A stretch of 64,000 nt of DNA. Origin: Bactericera cockerelli (lineage: Eukaryota > Arthropoda > Insecta > Hemiptera > Triozidae). The stretch is from assembly GCA_024516035.1 (NCBI GenBank), contig CM044966.1, positions 18,685,094 through 18,749,093 on the forward strand. The letters run 5' to 3'. Below, piece by piece: positions 51,090-61,394 of the stretch (the first letter of the stretch is position 1; each line of letters starts with the position of its first letter). Both the position numbers and the translations under genes were made by a program. The notes below the pieces were generated by a model. The model saw only the letters and a list, made by a program, of their open reading frames with translations. It made no database searches and had not been told where the DNA came from.

Positions 51090-51720
51090 CCTGACATCTC
51101 CACTAAACTATAGTTCTGACATCTCCACTTAACTGTAGTTCTGACATCTCCACTAAACTGTAGTTATGACATCTCCACTAAACTGTAGTTATGACATCTC
51201 CACTAAACTGTAGTTATGACATCTCCACTAAACTATAGTCCTGACATCTACACTAAACTGTAGTTATGACATCTCCACTAAACTGTAGTTCTGGCATCTC
51301 CACTAAACTGTAGTTCTGACATCTCCACTAAACTGTAGTTTTTTTTTTTTTTTTTTTTTTTTTAATTTTACTTAACGCCCTGCAAACGATAGCAATTGAT
51401 TTCACAAATTAAAATTTTTGTGTTCTCTTTAAAAACACTAGGTAGGTCTGCAAAGTCCAGATTTGAGGAATATATGTTATAAGTATCCATGGCTGTGGGC
51501 AGTGTTGAGTCACTGTATACCGGGCTTAGACTAGGACCTCCAGAGGAGAAAAAGGGGGACTGTTTTCTCTGTCTCAGACCCAACAATGGAACCTTGAAAG
51601 ATATATGTTTTAACATCTCCAACGATTTGTAGATCTGGCATCTCCACTAAACTGTTGTTCTGACATCTCCACTAAACTGTAGTTCTGACTTTTCCACTAA
51701 ACTGACTTTTCCACTTGATG
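51090..51720. repeat. 25-bp minisatellite, split by a retrocopy
   Basis: About 10 units of CTGACATCTCCACTAAACTG plus TAGTT to 51340; about 3-4 more after 51633. The 51341-51632 insertion divides the array. Confidence 0.9.
51341..51632 (-). mobile_element. Retrocopy of an unknown transcript
   Basis: Minus strand: an 84-codon open frame (51622-51368) with SFKVPLLGLRQRKQSPFFSS and NLDFADLPSVFKENTKILIC, a TAA stop, AATT, then A28 (T run 51341-51363). It interrupts the 25-bp array, and TGTAG occurs on both sides. 5'-truncated processed pseudogene or LINE-like 3' end; parent not recognised. The absence of a 3' UTR is odd for a cellular mRNA. Confidence 0.6.
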
Positions 51721-51747
51721 CTAGGATTACTATGATTGAGAAATGTC

Positions 51748-51798
51748 CGGCATTTCCGGCCCTACCCAGGCTGGGTGAGGTTAATGTGGGAAGCTGGT
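51748..51798 (+). mobile_element. SINE S5 core fragment
   Basis: GGCATTTCCGGCCCTACC and CCAGGCTGGGTGAGGTTAAT only. The core survives without head or tail. Confidence 0.66.
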
Positions 51799-52049
51799 AA
51801 ATAAATTACAGATGTTGAAAAAGATAACTTACTAACTTTCATATTATAAGTTCCTGACATCATCTATGTAGAACAAGACTCCATGACACATACATATGAA
51901 ACAACATTCACACTCGTAGAAATAATGACCGGTAAATCTGTGTTCATAATCTTGTATGAGTCAACCACACAAAGTTCCCTATCTTGTTCTGTTTATATCA
52001 TTTCAACCAGACATCAACATGGTTGGTCCATTCAGATACAGTATGTTTT

Positions 52050-52165
52050 AAAAGTTAACATATGTGTGCTAATTAATCACTTTCGTGATGTCACAACTAC
52101 TCAAACTCGCTAGATTAAATTTTTGCTGAACTCGGGACTTGAACCGCCGACCTCCAGGTTACTTG
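52050..52165 (-). mobile_element. SINE S2, head truncated
   Basis: Tail AATCACTTTCGTGATGTCAC, B box side GACTTGAACCGCCGACCTCC; the A-box part is replaced by the next SINE. Confidence 0.7.
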
Positions 52166-52370
52166 TAAACACCTTGTGGAAGGTAACCACCAGGCGAGGT
52201 TAATGCTCAAAGCATTTTCTACCACCTAACCCTCAGTCTAATTATCATGTGGTCCAAATACTAAAATTTAAGAGGAAAAATGCATGCATTGGGTGGGATT
52301 CGAACCAACGGACCCTACGCTACCTTGATTTCCAGACTAGCGCGTTAACCACTTGACAACCAGGGCACGA
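52166..52370 (-). mobile_element. tRNA-derived SINE S3, full length
   Basis: Minus strand: CGTGCCCTGGTTGTCAAGTG, B box GGTTCGAATCCC, GGTTAGGTGGTAGAAAATGC, GCCTGGTGGTTACCTTCCAC. Confidence 0.82.
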
Positions 52371-52499
52371 AGTAGGAAAATTATATGAAATCAGGTTGTA
52401 AAAAGAAAAAATATGGCATGTGCTGGGATTAATGTTGTATTAGGTGTCATATTGTCTCTTCAATTGAACTTTCCTGTGGTTTGTACCCTCTCTCTAGTC

Positions 52500-52960
52500 A
52501 ATCTAAGGGTTGTGTGGAAGAGATTGCCACAGGCAATAACCCCGCCCTTTAGTTAGGACATATCATATATATTTTCTATTCTTTTTCCTTTTTATTGCAT
52601 ACTAGCCGTTTGCCCGTGCTTTGCAACGGGACTAAATTTCAAATTTACTAAGGCATGGCCGTACTGCTGGACAGCAATGCCTTTTTGAACTTTTTATAAT
52701 TTTTCTGGACAAAGCGATAATGGTTTTGGGGGGGTCAATTCTGAGACATTTTTCGCTATCTCTTACCGTTTTGGCTAAACAACTCCGGACAAACAAACAA
52801 ACATAGGTAGGTAGGTAGGTAGGTAGGTAGGTAGGTAGGTAGGTAGTCCTTTTTTCTGTTTTATATATAGAGATATTGTTTTCATTTTTTCATTGTTATA
52901 ATAATTATTTGTATTTTACATAATGTCTTCTTATCTAATAAAGTGTTTAATAATAATAAT
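52500..52960 (+). mobile_element. LINE 3' end (L-hp), split by HelA
   Basis: Class 1 hairpin 52503-52552 (loop ACA; the middle stem is weakened by TTGTGTGG), tail to (TAA)n at 52955; HelA sits between TTATTGCA and TATTGTTTTC. Confidence 0.78.
52602..52873 (-). mobile_element. Non-autonomous Helitron HelA, copy 2
   Basis: Minus strand: TCTCTATATATAAAACAG start, (CTAC)n (52806-52845 reversed), TTGTCCGGAGTTG, and hairpin CCCGTTGCAAAGCACGGG plus CAAACGGCTAG end. Flanked by A and T. Longer than copy 1 because it keeps the microsatellite. Confidence 0.82.
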
Positions 52961-53209
52961 CTTCCAAATTCGAGAAGTCCGATGTAGACTAGCTGTGTGC
53001 AATCTATTGCAATCAAAAAAAGGTCCGTATGAAGGATACCCTGTATTAGTGTGCCAGTCTACCAATATCTTCTACCCCCACGCAAATTGGCTCTGAGATC
53101 AAAAAATCAAGAATTGCCAACTCATCGAAACCAAACTTGCTCTACCAGTCTCTACTTTAGGAGAGGAGATAGTCGGATGATTTCTGCTTTAGCTATACTA
53201 GACACCAGG

Positions 53210-53430
53210 CGCGGCCGATGCTAAGAAGCTGCGGAACTGCAGCACCCCCAGACGAAAAAGAAAAAAAGAGAGAATTTTCTCAAGTCCGAGCTCGTACACA
53301 ATGAAAATCATCACACATTTCTAGAATAATTATTGCATAATTAGTATGATTTACATGGTAGAAAAAGTCAAACACTTTAGATACTGAAAGAGCGACTCTA
53401 TAAATCTAATTTGAGTCCGGTTTATGTGGC
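53210..53430 (+). mobile_element. hAT-like non-autonomous element X, left part
   Basis: CAGGCGCGGCCGATGCTAAG start, GCAGCACCCCCAGACGAAAA, then a stretch (GCTCGTACACAATGAAAATC, TCCGGTTTATGTGGCAGCAT) repeated in the same orientation at 54906-55097. Confidence 0.5.
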
Positions 53431-53849
53431 AGCATGGAATTTGGCAATGTCAAAAAAAATGTAATAATTGCACATCTAAACATGAAAAGAAACTTTTGTG
53501 TACAATTTTAGCTCTTAAGTGTTTTATCATAAAGATACAGACATCAATAAGTGAATTGATTTTTTCTGCAAAGGGATTTAAAAAAAAAAAATGTTTATCC
53601 AACATGATTTGACAAACGAATCTGGGATTCTAAACATGAAAAGAAAATTCTGTGTACAATTTCAGATCGAAGTTTTTCATCATGGGGATACAGACATCTG
53701 TAAGTGGTCTGAAATTTTCTGCTAAGTATATTATTTAGACTGCCAGCGCAAGTTCCATTCTGCCAACAGTTCAACAAAGAATCTCTTTATTTATTGAGAT
53801 AATTTGATACATGTTAAACAAGAGTAAAACAAATAGGTATGACCAATTG
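53431..53849. other. Region with internal duplicated words
   Basis: AACATGAAAAGAAA, TGTGTACAATTT and ATACAGACATC recur at 53480-53545 and 53633-53698, so this is an old ~155-bp duplication. No gene. Confidence 0.5.
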
Positions 53850-54175
53850 ACCAGCCTTCGTGGCGTAATGGTTGAGACTACTGCCCGTAGTCCAAAGATC
53901 CCGAGTTCGACTCCCGGTTGGGGCAGACTTTTCGAAGAAAATTCTGTTCCCTCCACACACGTAAGGCTGGCATTTCCGGCCCTATCGAGGCTGGGTGAGG
54001 TTAATGTGGGTAAGTGGTATAATTCCTAGCGAATGGAGGTCAAAAACCTGGTCCTGATCAGGACGTTAGAACCAAATAGAATCGTTGGCGTTAGGAAGGA
54101 CATCCAGACATAAAAAAACGTGCTCCACCCTACCAACCTCAACCATGAGGTTGAACAATGCCGACCCCAATAGCA
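53850..54175 (+). mobile_element. tRNA-derived SINE S5, long form
   Basis: CAGCCTTCGTGGCGTAATGG, B box GAGTTCGACTCCC, GGCATTTCCGGCCCTATC, core GAGGCTGGGTGAGGTTAATG, GATCAGGACGTTAGAACC, and tail with CCTCAACCATGAGGTTGAAC. Confidence 0.82.
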
Positions 54176-54567
54176 ATATAAGCTAATATGGGATAAAAGC
54201 AAGGGAGGTATATTTATATAAGACAAATTGGTATGAAGTAAATACATCACAACATCAAACACACAAATTAGGGATCGAGGAAAAGTAATAGAATAGAATT
54301 TTGAAGAACAAAAACTGTGTATCCACCATGATGCGAAACCACGGATCTGGGAATCGGAAAGCAAGGTGCTTTACCTCTACAGACCATTTGACCAGCAAGC
54401 GTGACGCAGCGGAAATTACTTAATTAATAGCAGGCACGTGGTCCCGTGAGGTTTGAGGACTCAGGATGTGAGGGTGTTGAAGAGAAACATCTGTTTGAAC
54501 AACCAGGTAATGTGTGTCATTTCAATGTTCCCGGAAATACCTACTAATGATTCTCACAGACCAACAC

Positions 54568-54662
54568 CTAGGTCCGTATTAAGAAGCAGGATTAGAAAAT
54601 CTAAGCCGACCCTTAGATTTCTTCAGCTGGCCGATAGGTATTCTAAAATAAGATTATTTTTC
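54568..54662 (+). mobile_element. P-related MITE fragment
   Basis: GGTCCGTATTAAGAAGCAGG and CCGACCCTTAGATTTCTTCA; same variant as 49262. Confidence 0.55.
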
Positions 54663-54717
54663 CGTTACGAAGGATGTCTGTTTTACATTTTTATTTTTTT
54701 AAGATGAGAGTTTCACA

Positions 54718-54905
54718 GCTTTTTTTATTTCGCAGTCCTGAAACAGGAGCTACTGTGGACGCTTGTGGTCTGTGTTGTAGCTTGCCCATCCCGTAGTATG
54801 GCTCCCCTCTGATGGGCGAGAAGTGACACAGTACTTCCCATTTAGGTGCTAGGTCAACACGAGCGCACCGGAAGGTGTCCCTTACAACCAACTCTAACCA
54901 AATTG
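54718..54905 (-). mobile_element. SINE S10, head missing
   Basis: Minus strand: CACCTTCCGGTGCGCTCGTG, GGGAAGTACTGTGTCACTTC, TCGCCCATCAGAGGGGAGCC and AGCTCCTGTTTCAGGACT. Confidence 0.7.
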
Positions 54906-55097
54906 AGAATATATTTTTTTATTCTAGTCCTAGCTCGTATACAATGAAAATCAATACACATTTCTAGAATAATGAAAATTATGATTGGCATGTTAAACAA
55001 ACTCAAACTCTTTAGATACTGAATGAGATACATAAATCTCATTTTAGTCCGGTTTATGTGGTAGCACCCCCAACATTTTTCCAACGTCCGCGCCTGA
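54906..55097 (+). mobile_element. hAT-like element X, right part
   Basis: GCTCGTATACAATGAAAATC through GTAGCACCCCCAACATTTTT, ending CCAACGTCCGCGCCTG, which is the inverted form of the CAGGCGCGGCCG start at 53210. Confidence 0.5.
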
Positions 55098-55202
55098 TTT
55101 CACTATGGCAGATGAAGAAGGTGTTCTATAATTTGATAACTGTACTTATTAACAGAATTTTTCGAAGATTTTTGATAAAATATGTACCAATGTATGAATA
55201 TA

Positions 55203-55535
55203 AGCCTCCGTGGCGTAATGATTGTGACTACTGCCCGTAGTCCAAAGATCCCGAGTTCGATCCCCGGTTGGAGCAGACTTTTCGAAGAAAATTCTGTTCC
55301 CTCCAAGCACGTGAGGCTGGCATTTCCGGCCCTACCCAGGCTGGGTGAGCTTAATGTGGGTAGCTGGTACGATTCCCAGCGAGTGGAGGGTAAAACCCCC
55401 GTCCTGACTATCTATCTCAATCAGGACGTTAAAACAAATAGAATCAACTGGTCACAATAGGTCTAATTAGGTCGCAATGTTAATTGTTAGGGTTTCACTG
55501 AAAACCGTGCAACCAGATCAGATAATAATAATGTA
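55203..55535 (+). mobile_element. tRNA-derived SINE S5
   Basis: AGCCTCCGTGGCGTAATGAT, B box GAGTTCGATCCCC, core CCAGGCTGGGTGAGCTTAAT, GTAGCTGGTACGATTCCCAG, then the tail with CACTGAAAACCGTGCAACC and (ATA)n. This end differs from the CATGAGGTTGAA tail of 53850, so two S5 tail types exist. Confidence 0.82.
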
Positions 55536-55825
55536 TGAATACTCGTATAATATATTAAAATCTTATTTTGACGATGTCTGAATGTCCGGAAATTCCATAT
55601 ACATATCTAGACATCTACGTGTTCGATATGGTAATATTATAAACACCCGAGTGTCCTGAGGTGATAATTTAAGGATAACTCTTTTCTGGTGACTGATAAA
55701 CCGGAAATGCCTGAACCTTGCGAAACCCGAGTCATACCGGAAGTGCCTCCGGCCAAATCTTCTTCTTGCAGATGGTGGAGTCTCTAATGTCTATGATTCA
55801 GATTTTGTTTATACTGATTTCTACT

Positions 55826-55973
55826 GACCGAACTCAGTAGCTTGATCGATAAGGCGGCGGACTTGTAACCTGGAGGTCGGTGGTTCAAGTTCTGGTTTCA
55901 GCGTAGATTTAGTAAGGCGAGACTGAGTAGTTGTGATATCACGAAAGTGATTAACACAAATATGATAACTTAA
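55826..55973 (+). mobile_element. tRNA-derived SINE S2, full length
   Basis: CCGAACTCAGTAGCTTGATC, B box GGTTCAAGTTC, GGCGAGACTGAGTAGTTGTG, ATCACGAAAGTGATTAACAC. Confidence 0.82.
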
Positions 55974-56020
55974 GTAGCTTACTGATTTCTAATACTGTTT
56001 AAGTGATAGATGCTGAAAGT

Positions 56021-56150
56021 TGGATTTGTCAAATTTACAAAAGGTGGAATCTCTCTTATAATAATGTGGTCATACAGTCAAATGTTGGATTTGTCAAATT
56101 TACAAAAGGTGGAATCTCTCTTATAATAATGTGGTCATACAGTCAAATGA
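56021..56150. repeat. 65-bp tandem duplication
   Basis: Two exact-looking units GTTGGATTTGTCAAATTTAC ... GTGGTCATACAGTCAAAT. The lack of visible differences points to recent origin. Confidence 0.85.
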
Positions 56151-56224
56151 ATGAGGAAAAATCCATGCTTTAAATGGGATTCAAACCAACGAATCCCTAA
56201 GATGCTTGGATTACTAGGCCAGCA

Positions 56225-56261
<37 letters not shown>

Positions 56262-56335
56262 GCATTGGTTATTCTGCTTATCATGGGAATTTACCATACA
56301 GCCACCTTAACCATTTGACTAGCAATGCATATTGA
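56148..56335 (-). mobile_element. SINE S3 with nested poly-T insertion
   Basis: Reversed S3 (ATGAGGAAAAATCCATGC, GGGATTCAAACCAACGAATC) broken by T38 plus GGCATTGGTTATTCTGCTTA; CACCTT lies on both sides. The 29502 insertion in S4 also begins T-run plus GGCATTGGT. Confidence 0.72.
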
Positions 56336-56895
56336 TTAACTGATTTGTTAGTGTCCACATGGTTAAGAAAAATGTTAACAAGACAAATTTCTCGAGGGTT
56401 AAACAATATTAGGATTACCCCATGTTGAGTGTAACATTTCAATTTCAATTGATCTGGTTTCTCACTTTGTCCCCCCTTTGAATTTGTTCAACAACCCAAC
56501 ATTGCACAATGGTACAGAGTTCTGTTGTTGCGAGACTCTCATCTCTTTAACAGGTCATTCGAGTAATCGAGACGAGGGATGAAATTCATACTGGGGTGTC
56601 AACAAGAGTCTACACAAGAAGATGAAAAATCATTATGATAATAATAACACTCTTTAGAGCCTATTAGATCAAAAGAGGTGTCCAGATATGTTTTGGTATT
56701 CATATACATCTAGTACAGGCATTCTTTCTGCATGTCCTCTCCATTGCAGTCCAGGATTTTAGAAATCTGACGATGTCTTGTTCCAAAATCTCATCAATCT
56801 CTTCACTTTTCAGTATTCTCAGAAGATAAGAAATTAAGACATTTTAAGAGATAAGACATTTCAGTAATAACGAAAATAGCCTCGTTTGAAATTTC
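56336..56895. other. Region with no recognised feature
   Basis: AT-rich, no frame of note. Confidence 0.45.
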
Positions 56896-57745
56896 AAGGT
56901 ATTCACACCAATTTTGCCAATTGAGGAGGACTCACCCAATAAATGAGACTTTGGATGGACAGAGTTATAGCGGATATTAGCGGATAAGTCAAAAACAGGA
57001 GCCGCACCCCCAAATAAAGCTAGATAAACCTTATCTAGCAACAGTAAAGTTGCAATTTTATTATTATTATTATTTGCTACACAGGGACAGAGTATTGTAT
57101 TGTATTGTATTTTAATTCGGTTTAAGGTATTCACATCAATCTTGCCAATTGAGGAGGTCTCACCCAATAAATGAGACTTTGGATGGACAGAGTATTGTAT
57201 TGTATTGTATTTTAATTCGGTTTAAGGTATTCACATCAATCTTGCCAATTGAGGAGGTCTCACCCAATAAATGAGACTTTGGATGGACAGAGTATTGTAT
57301 TGTATTTTATTGTATTGTATTTTTATTTGATTTAAGGTATTCACATCAATCTTGCCAATTGAGGAGGTCTCACCCAATAAATGAGACTTTGGATGGACAG
57401 AGTATTGTATTGTATTTTATTGTATTGTATTTTTATTTGATTTAAGGTATTCACATCAATCTTGCCAATTGAGGAGGTCTCACCCAATAAATGAGACTTT
57501 GGATGGACAGAGTATTGTATTGTATTGTATTTTAATTCGGTTTAAGGTATTCACATCAATCTTGCCAATTGAGGAGGTCTCACCCAATAAATGAGACTTT
57601 GGATGGACAGAGTATTGTATTTTATTGTATTTTAATTCGGTTTAAGGTATTCACATCAATCTTGCCAATTGAGGAGGTCTCACCCAATAAATGAGACTTT
57701 GGATAGACAGAGTATTGTATTTTATTGTATTGTATTGTTGTTCGA
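56896..57745 (-). repeat. 100-110-bp tandem array with (TTGTA)n
   Basis: Units start (AAGGTATTCACATCAATCTT, GCCAATTGAGGAGG) at 56896, 57124, 57224, 57334, 57444, 57544 and 57644. The 10-bp steps come from the number of TTGTA/TTTTA pentamers. The first unit is split by about 120 bp of other DNA. Homogeneous, so likely recent. Confidence 0.9.
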
Positions 57746-60124
57746 GAAAGAGATTTCACACTCCACTTGCTGCTGAATTGGAAACTAGAACTCGTTCCAG
57801 AAAGCAGTCTCACTCTCAAGGTCATTTCTCCCTCTCAATCATCAAAATTCGTTTCATTACATTCACAGAGAGCATTTTTTACGATTAAGACGGTTGAAAA
57901 GGAGATTTCGATTTCAAATTTTTTTCTTCTGTTTATATCTGTAAATGTTTATAAATAGAGCTACAACTACTAGTTGTGAAACATATTTAAAAAAATGGAG
58001 ATCTGGAATTTTGAGAGTGGATTTCTAGAAAGGACTTTAACTCTCAAAATCCCCGAATCTCTCTTTCAACAGTCGAACAGGGTGTTATTTGAACGCAATT
58101 TGACTGTTGAAAAGGAAAGGGTTGAAAGGGAGATTTTGAGAGTGAGAGTACAGATGAAATGAAGAACATCTACTGACATTAAACTCACCCAGCATGGTAC
58201 GAAACGAGAATAGTCAGCTGTACGAGCTAGGTACGAGGGTAGAAACATACATTTTTTTCTACGAATTTACGGGGTCCAACCCCAGTCATAGAAACTAAGG
58301 AAATATCCTTTGGCACTGTTCAAGGTAAAAATGTTCATAAAAAATAGAAATGACAATACATGGAGTATGGTAATGGTAACCCACCAAGTCCTAACATTTT
58401 TAGACGTAGCTTAACTTCAGCTAGATAGCTGAAGTATGTAAGATTACATGTAATCTAGATGTAAGATTACAAGAACTACTGCATTCAACGTGAAATTCCT
58501 CTGGTGGGGACATCTTAAAGAATGATTTCAAATGTTTTTATTAATTGAGATGACACTGCAATATTTTGGTTTCCAAGATTCCAGTCTTTTCAGATTTTTT
58601 TTGTATGTTCTAGAAAAAAGTCTTTGAATAAATCAAGAGTCATTCAATAATTCCAATAACCTAATGTGAAAGCAATTCTATTTCTCAGGAAGGACAAAAG
58701 TTATGGTAACCACCAGAACAGGTGGTTCCAAATAATCTAATGTATCCACTTACATTCAGATTTAAATGCTTGGTAATCTTGGTACGATGATGACTCGACA
58801 AATTCAGAAATATAGAAAATATTCACAATGTGGGTGAGATATAAACAGCCATTGGATTTAAAAAAATATACTTACATTCTATCGATTTCTTACCTGCAAA
58901 GAGTTCCAATATTACAAAAGTTGAAAATAAATTAATGAACTAAAATTTATAAAAAGTTATATGAGATGTTTAAAATTACGACTTGAGAAAATAGATTCGC
59001 GAGTAAAAATGTCTTTAAAAACGGTTGAAACTCCGAGAAAAAGAAAAACACATCGAATTCACTTCAAAACACCCGAAAACTGGTCACCCTCCGATCAAAA
59101 ACAGGTTGGATTCCGAGATTAAAAATTTCAAAGACAAGGAAGGACCTATCATAGAGAAACAGACTCTTGAAAAGAAATGGAAATATTAGAAGCCAATCAG
59201 TTAAAGATTTGCTACCTATACATATAGATAGAAGATTCAGAAAAGACCCAAAAAATTTGGGTACATTATTAAAAGTTGAAAATTTAAGATTTTTTTTATA
59301 CAAAAGTAAATAATCTGACCCAAGTTTAAGGTGTTCAAAATTCAATAGAGAATTTGAAAAATGAGTCGCAAAAGATTCAGTATTTTTGTGAATATAATTT
59401 AGTACAATAATTAAATATCAAATTTTGATAGTAAGGATTAAACCCTTTAAATAGTTTTTCAAATTCAAACGTTTTTGAAACATTTCAGGTATCAAAAACA
59501 AATAATAGATTTAAATAAGGAATGCTAAACATAAAGGAATCAACCTATATTAAATATAAAAGGATTTGTGGGAATCAACCCATATTGAATGCAAATGCAA
59601 AATTTTAGGGATTAAAACAAAATGGAACTGATTTGAAAAAATAGGGTAAACCACAACAAAACAAACCTAGACCTACAAAGCGATTACACAATTTAGAGTG
59701 AAAAGGATTTGTTTTTTGAATTGGTCCTAAAACAATAGAGTAACCCAAAATAGAATTGAAGACTGTTTCGATACGCAAGAGTAAGGAATTGTGGTTGAAA
59801 TTCGATTAAGGATTAAAACAAAATTGTTACCCCAAGGAGCTGTTCTCGGACCATGATTATTTCACCACGGTTTTCTTGAGGACCGCCACCACTATGGTTT
59901 CTTGAGGACTGCCACAATACGAATGAGAAGGAGGAGGTGGACTGAGGACACAATGGTCTACCCGACGTTCTGCAAGAAGAAGAAGAAGAAGATGGTGAGG
60001 CGAGATAGAAGAAAGGTGAGGCGCGATTTTAGAGAAAATTGAGAGGCTGGGGACGAGATATATTGATATGCTGAATCATCAAAATCGAGATATTTTGAAT
60101 ACTCAAAATCTTTCATGGATACCT
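57746..60124. other. Largest stretch without a recognised feature
   Basis: No frame above 93 codons and no family likeness. An imperfect inverted repeat (ACTCTCAAAATC...CAACAGTC / GACTGTTG...GATTTTGAGAGT) spans 58040-58152. A small duplication (TTTCTTGAGGACTGCCACAA type) is at 59868-59920. Could hold introns or regulatory DNA of a gene outside the window; nothing shows it. Confidence 0.45.
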
Positions 60125-60295
60125 TTGGGGTTGGGTGGAAGAAATTGCCAAAAGCAATAATCCTGCGCTTTAGTTAGGACATGTGTATATATTTATATTG
60201 TTTCCAATTTTGTATATTGATTTGTAATTATCTGTTTGAATATAATAATTTATTATGTCGTTATTTAAAGTGTTAAATAATAGTATTAATCATGT
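60125..60295 (+). mobile_element. LINE 3' end (L-hp), diverged class 1
   Basis: GGGGTTGGGTGGAAGAAATT; inner stem reads ATTGCC/AGCAAT (one pair lost), TCCTGCGCTTTAGTTAGGAC, tail with AAGTGTTAAAT. Confidence 0.68.
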
Positions 60296-60344
60296 TTACT
60301 ATTTAATTAGCTCAAAAATTTTAAGAACTGAATTATAAAACACG

Positions 60345-60485
60345 AATAAGGGCCTAATTATGAAACAGGATTAAATATAAGGATTAGCCAGACCCTCCCA
60401 CAAGTCGGAGTTTCAACCAATCACAGCGCACTGTAGCCCCGATGAGGCACATCTGTCTTATCTTAAACTTAATCCTAAATCTGAT
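60345..60485. mobile_element. MITE P
   Basis: AGGGCCTAATTATGAAACAG left end, CCACAAGTCGGAGTTTCAAC, CAATCACAGCGCACTGTAG; the right end is worn (CTTAATCCTAAATC). Confidence 0.7.
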
Positions 60486-60489
60486 GTGA

Positions 60490-60740
60490 TGAAATGGGTA
60501 TGCATAATTCTTCTTCTTTCTATTTTAACAAAAAAAGTTCAAGGAACCCTATTTGAAACTGTGCAATCCATAAAAAAAATCATAGAACCCTTAAACTGTG
60601 CAACCCATAAGAAGATCTAAAATTGTACAATCCATAAAAAAAAATCTCGTCTAAAATTGTAAACTGATGAGAAGATCCAAATAACCCCATCTAGAATTGT
60701 ACAAGCCATAAGAAAATTCATTTCCAACAAGGGAATAATT
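60490..60740. repeat. Irregular ~35-bp repeat
   Basis: ACTGTGCAATCCATAA / AATTGTACAATCCATAA words, each followed by an A run and ATC, recur about five times. Confidence 0.6.
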
Positions 60741-60849
60741 CCTTGTTGACTTTTGGATACTCAAACTCCACCTAAAGTAACCCTTTTCGTATACCTAACT
60801 TCACCGATTCCAAGTAAGGTTCCTGTTGGAACTTTACCAATTGAATCTG

Positions 60850-60985
60850 TTGATATTTATAATTATTATGTAAATCTTTATTAGGAGGACAAAGTAATTT
60901 ACAATATTTACCGTATAAAATAAGGAAAAAATAAATAAATAATAAAATAGATTTTGAAAAATTAATAAAAAATTTGAGCAATGAC
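60850..60985 (-). mobile_element. LINE tail fragment
   Basis: TAATTATTATGTAAATCTTT, ATTAGGAGGACAAAGTA, then A-rich; matches 48370-48425. Confidence 0.58.
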
Positions 60986-61124
60986 ATCGCCTTGTTAAAT
61001 TTCTATAAACAGTATTATTATTATCATAAAATGGGAAATGCTGCAAAGCGCTGTGAAGTATTGTTTTCAGTCAGTGGCATTTTTTTTTATTATTATTATT
61101 GGTGATTCCATTACTTTCCTTTCT

Positions 61125-61250
61125 ATCATCATCATAGGGTGGCGTCATCGTGAACGATGGTAGCCAGACAGTGGAGGAATGACTCAGCACTTCTACCACT
61201 GTCTTTACAAGGAGGCTAATAATTGACAAGGGCCCCCAGAACCCAGAATC
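61125..61250 (-). mobile_element. V retroposon, no VNTR unit
   Basis: ATAGGGTGGCGTCATCGTGA through GACAAGGGCCCCCAGAACC; it ends exactly where the 38-bp units start in other copies. Confidence 0.75.
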
Positions 61251-61394
61251 CTTTCTATAGGGAAAGTAAAAAATCCATGTCTGCCCCCGAGTGCCCCCCA
61301 TGAGATCGGGCCCGACACTCAGGTATGTATGAGACACAAGACGAATTTTACCTGTAGCTGCGGCAGCCCGGGGCCATTCTGTGTTCTTCCAGTT

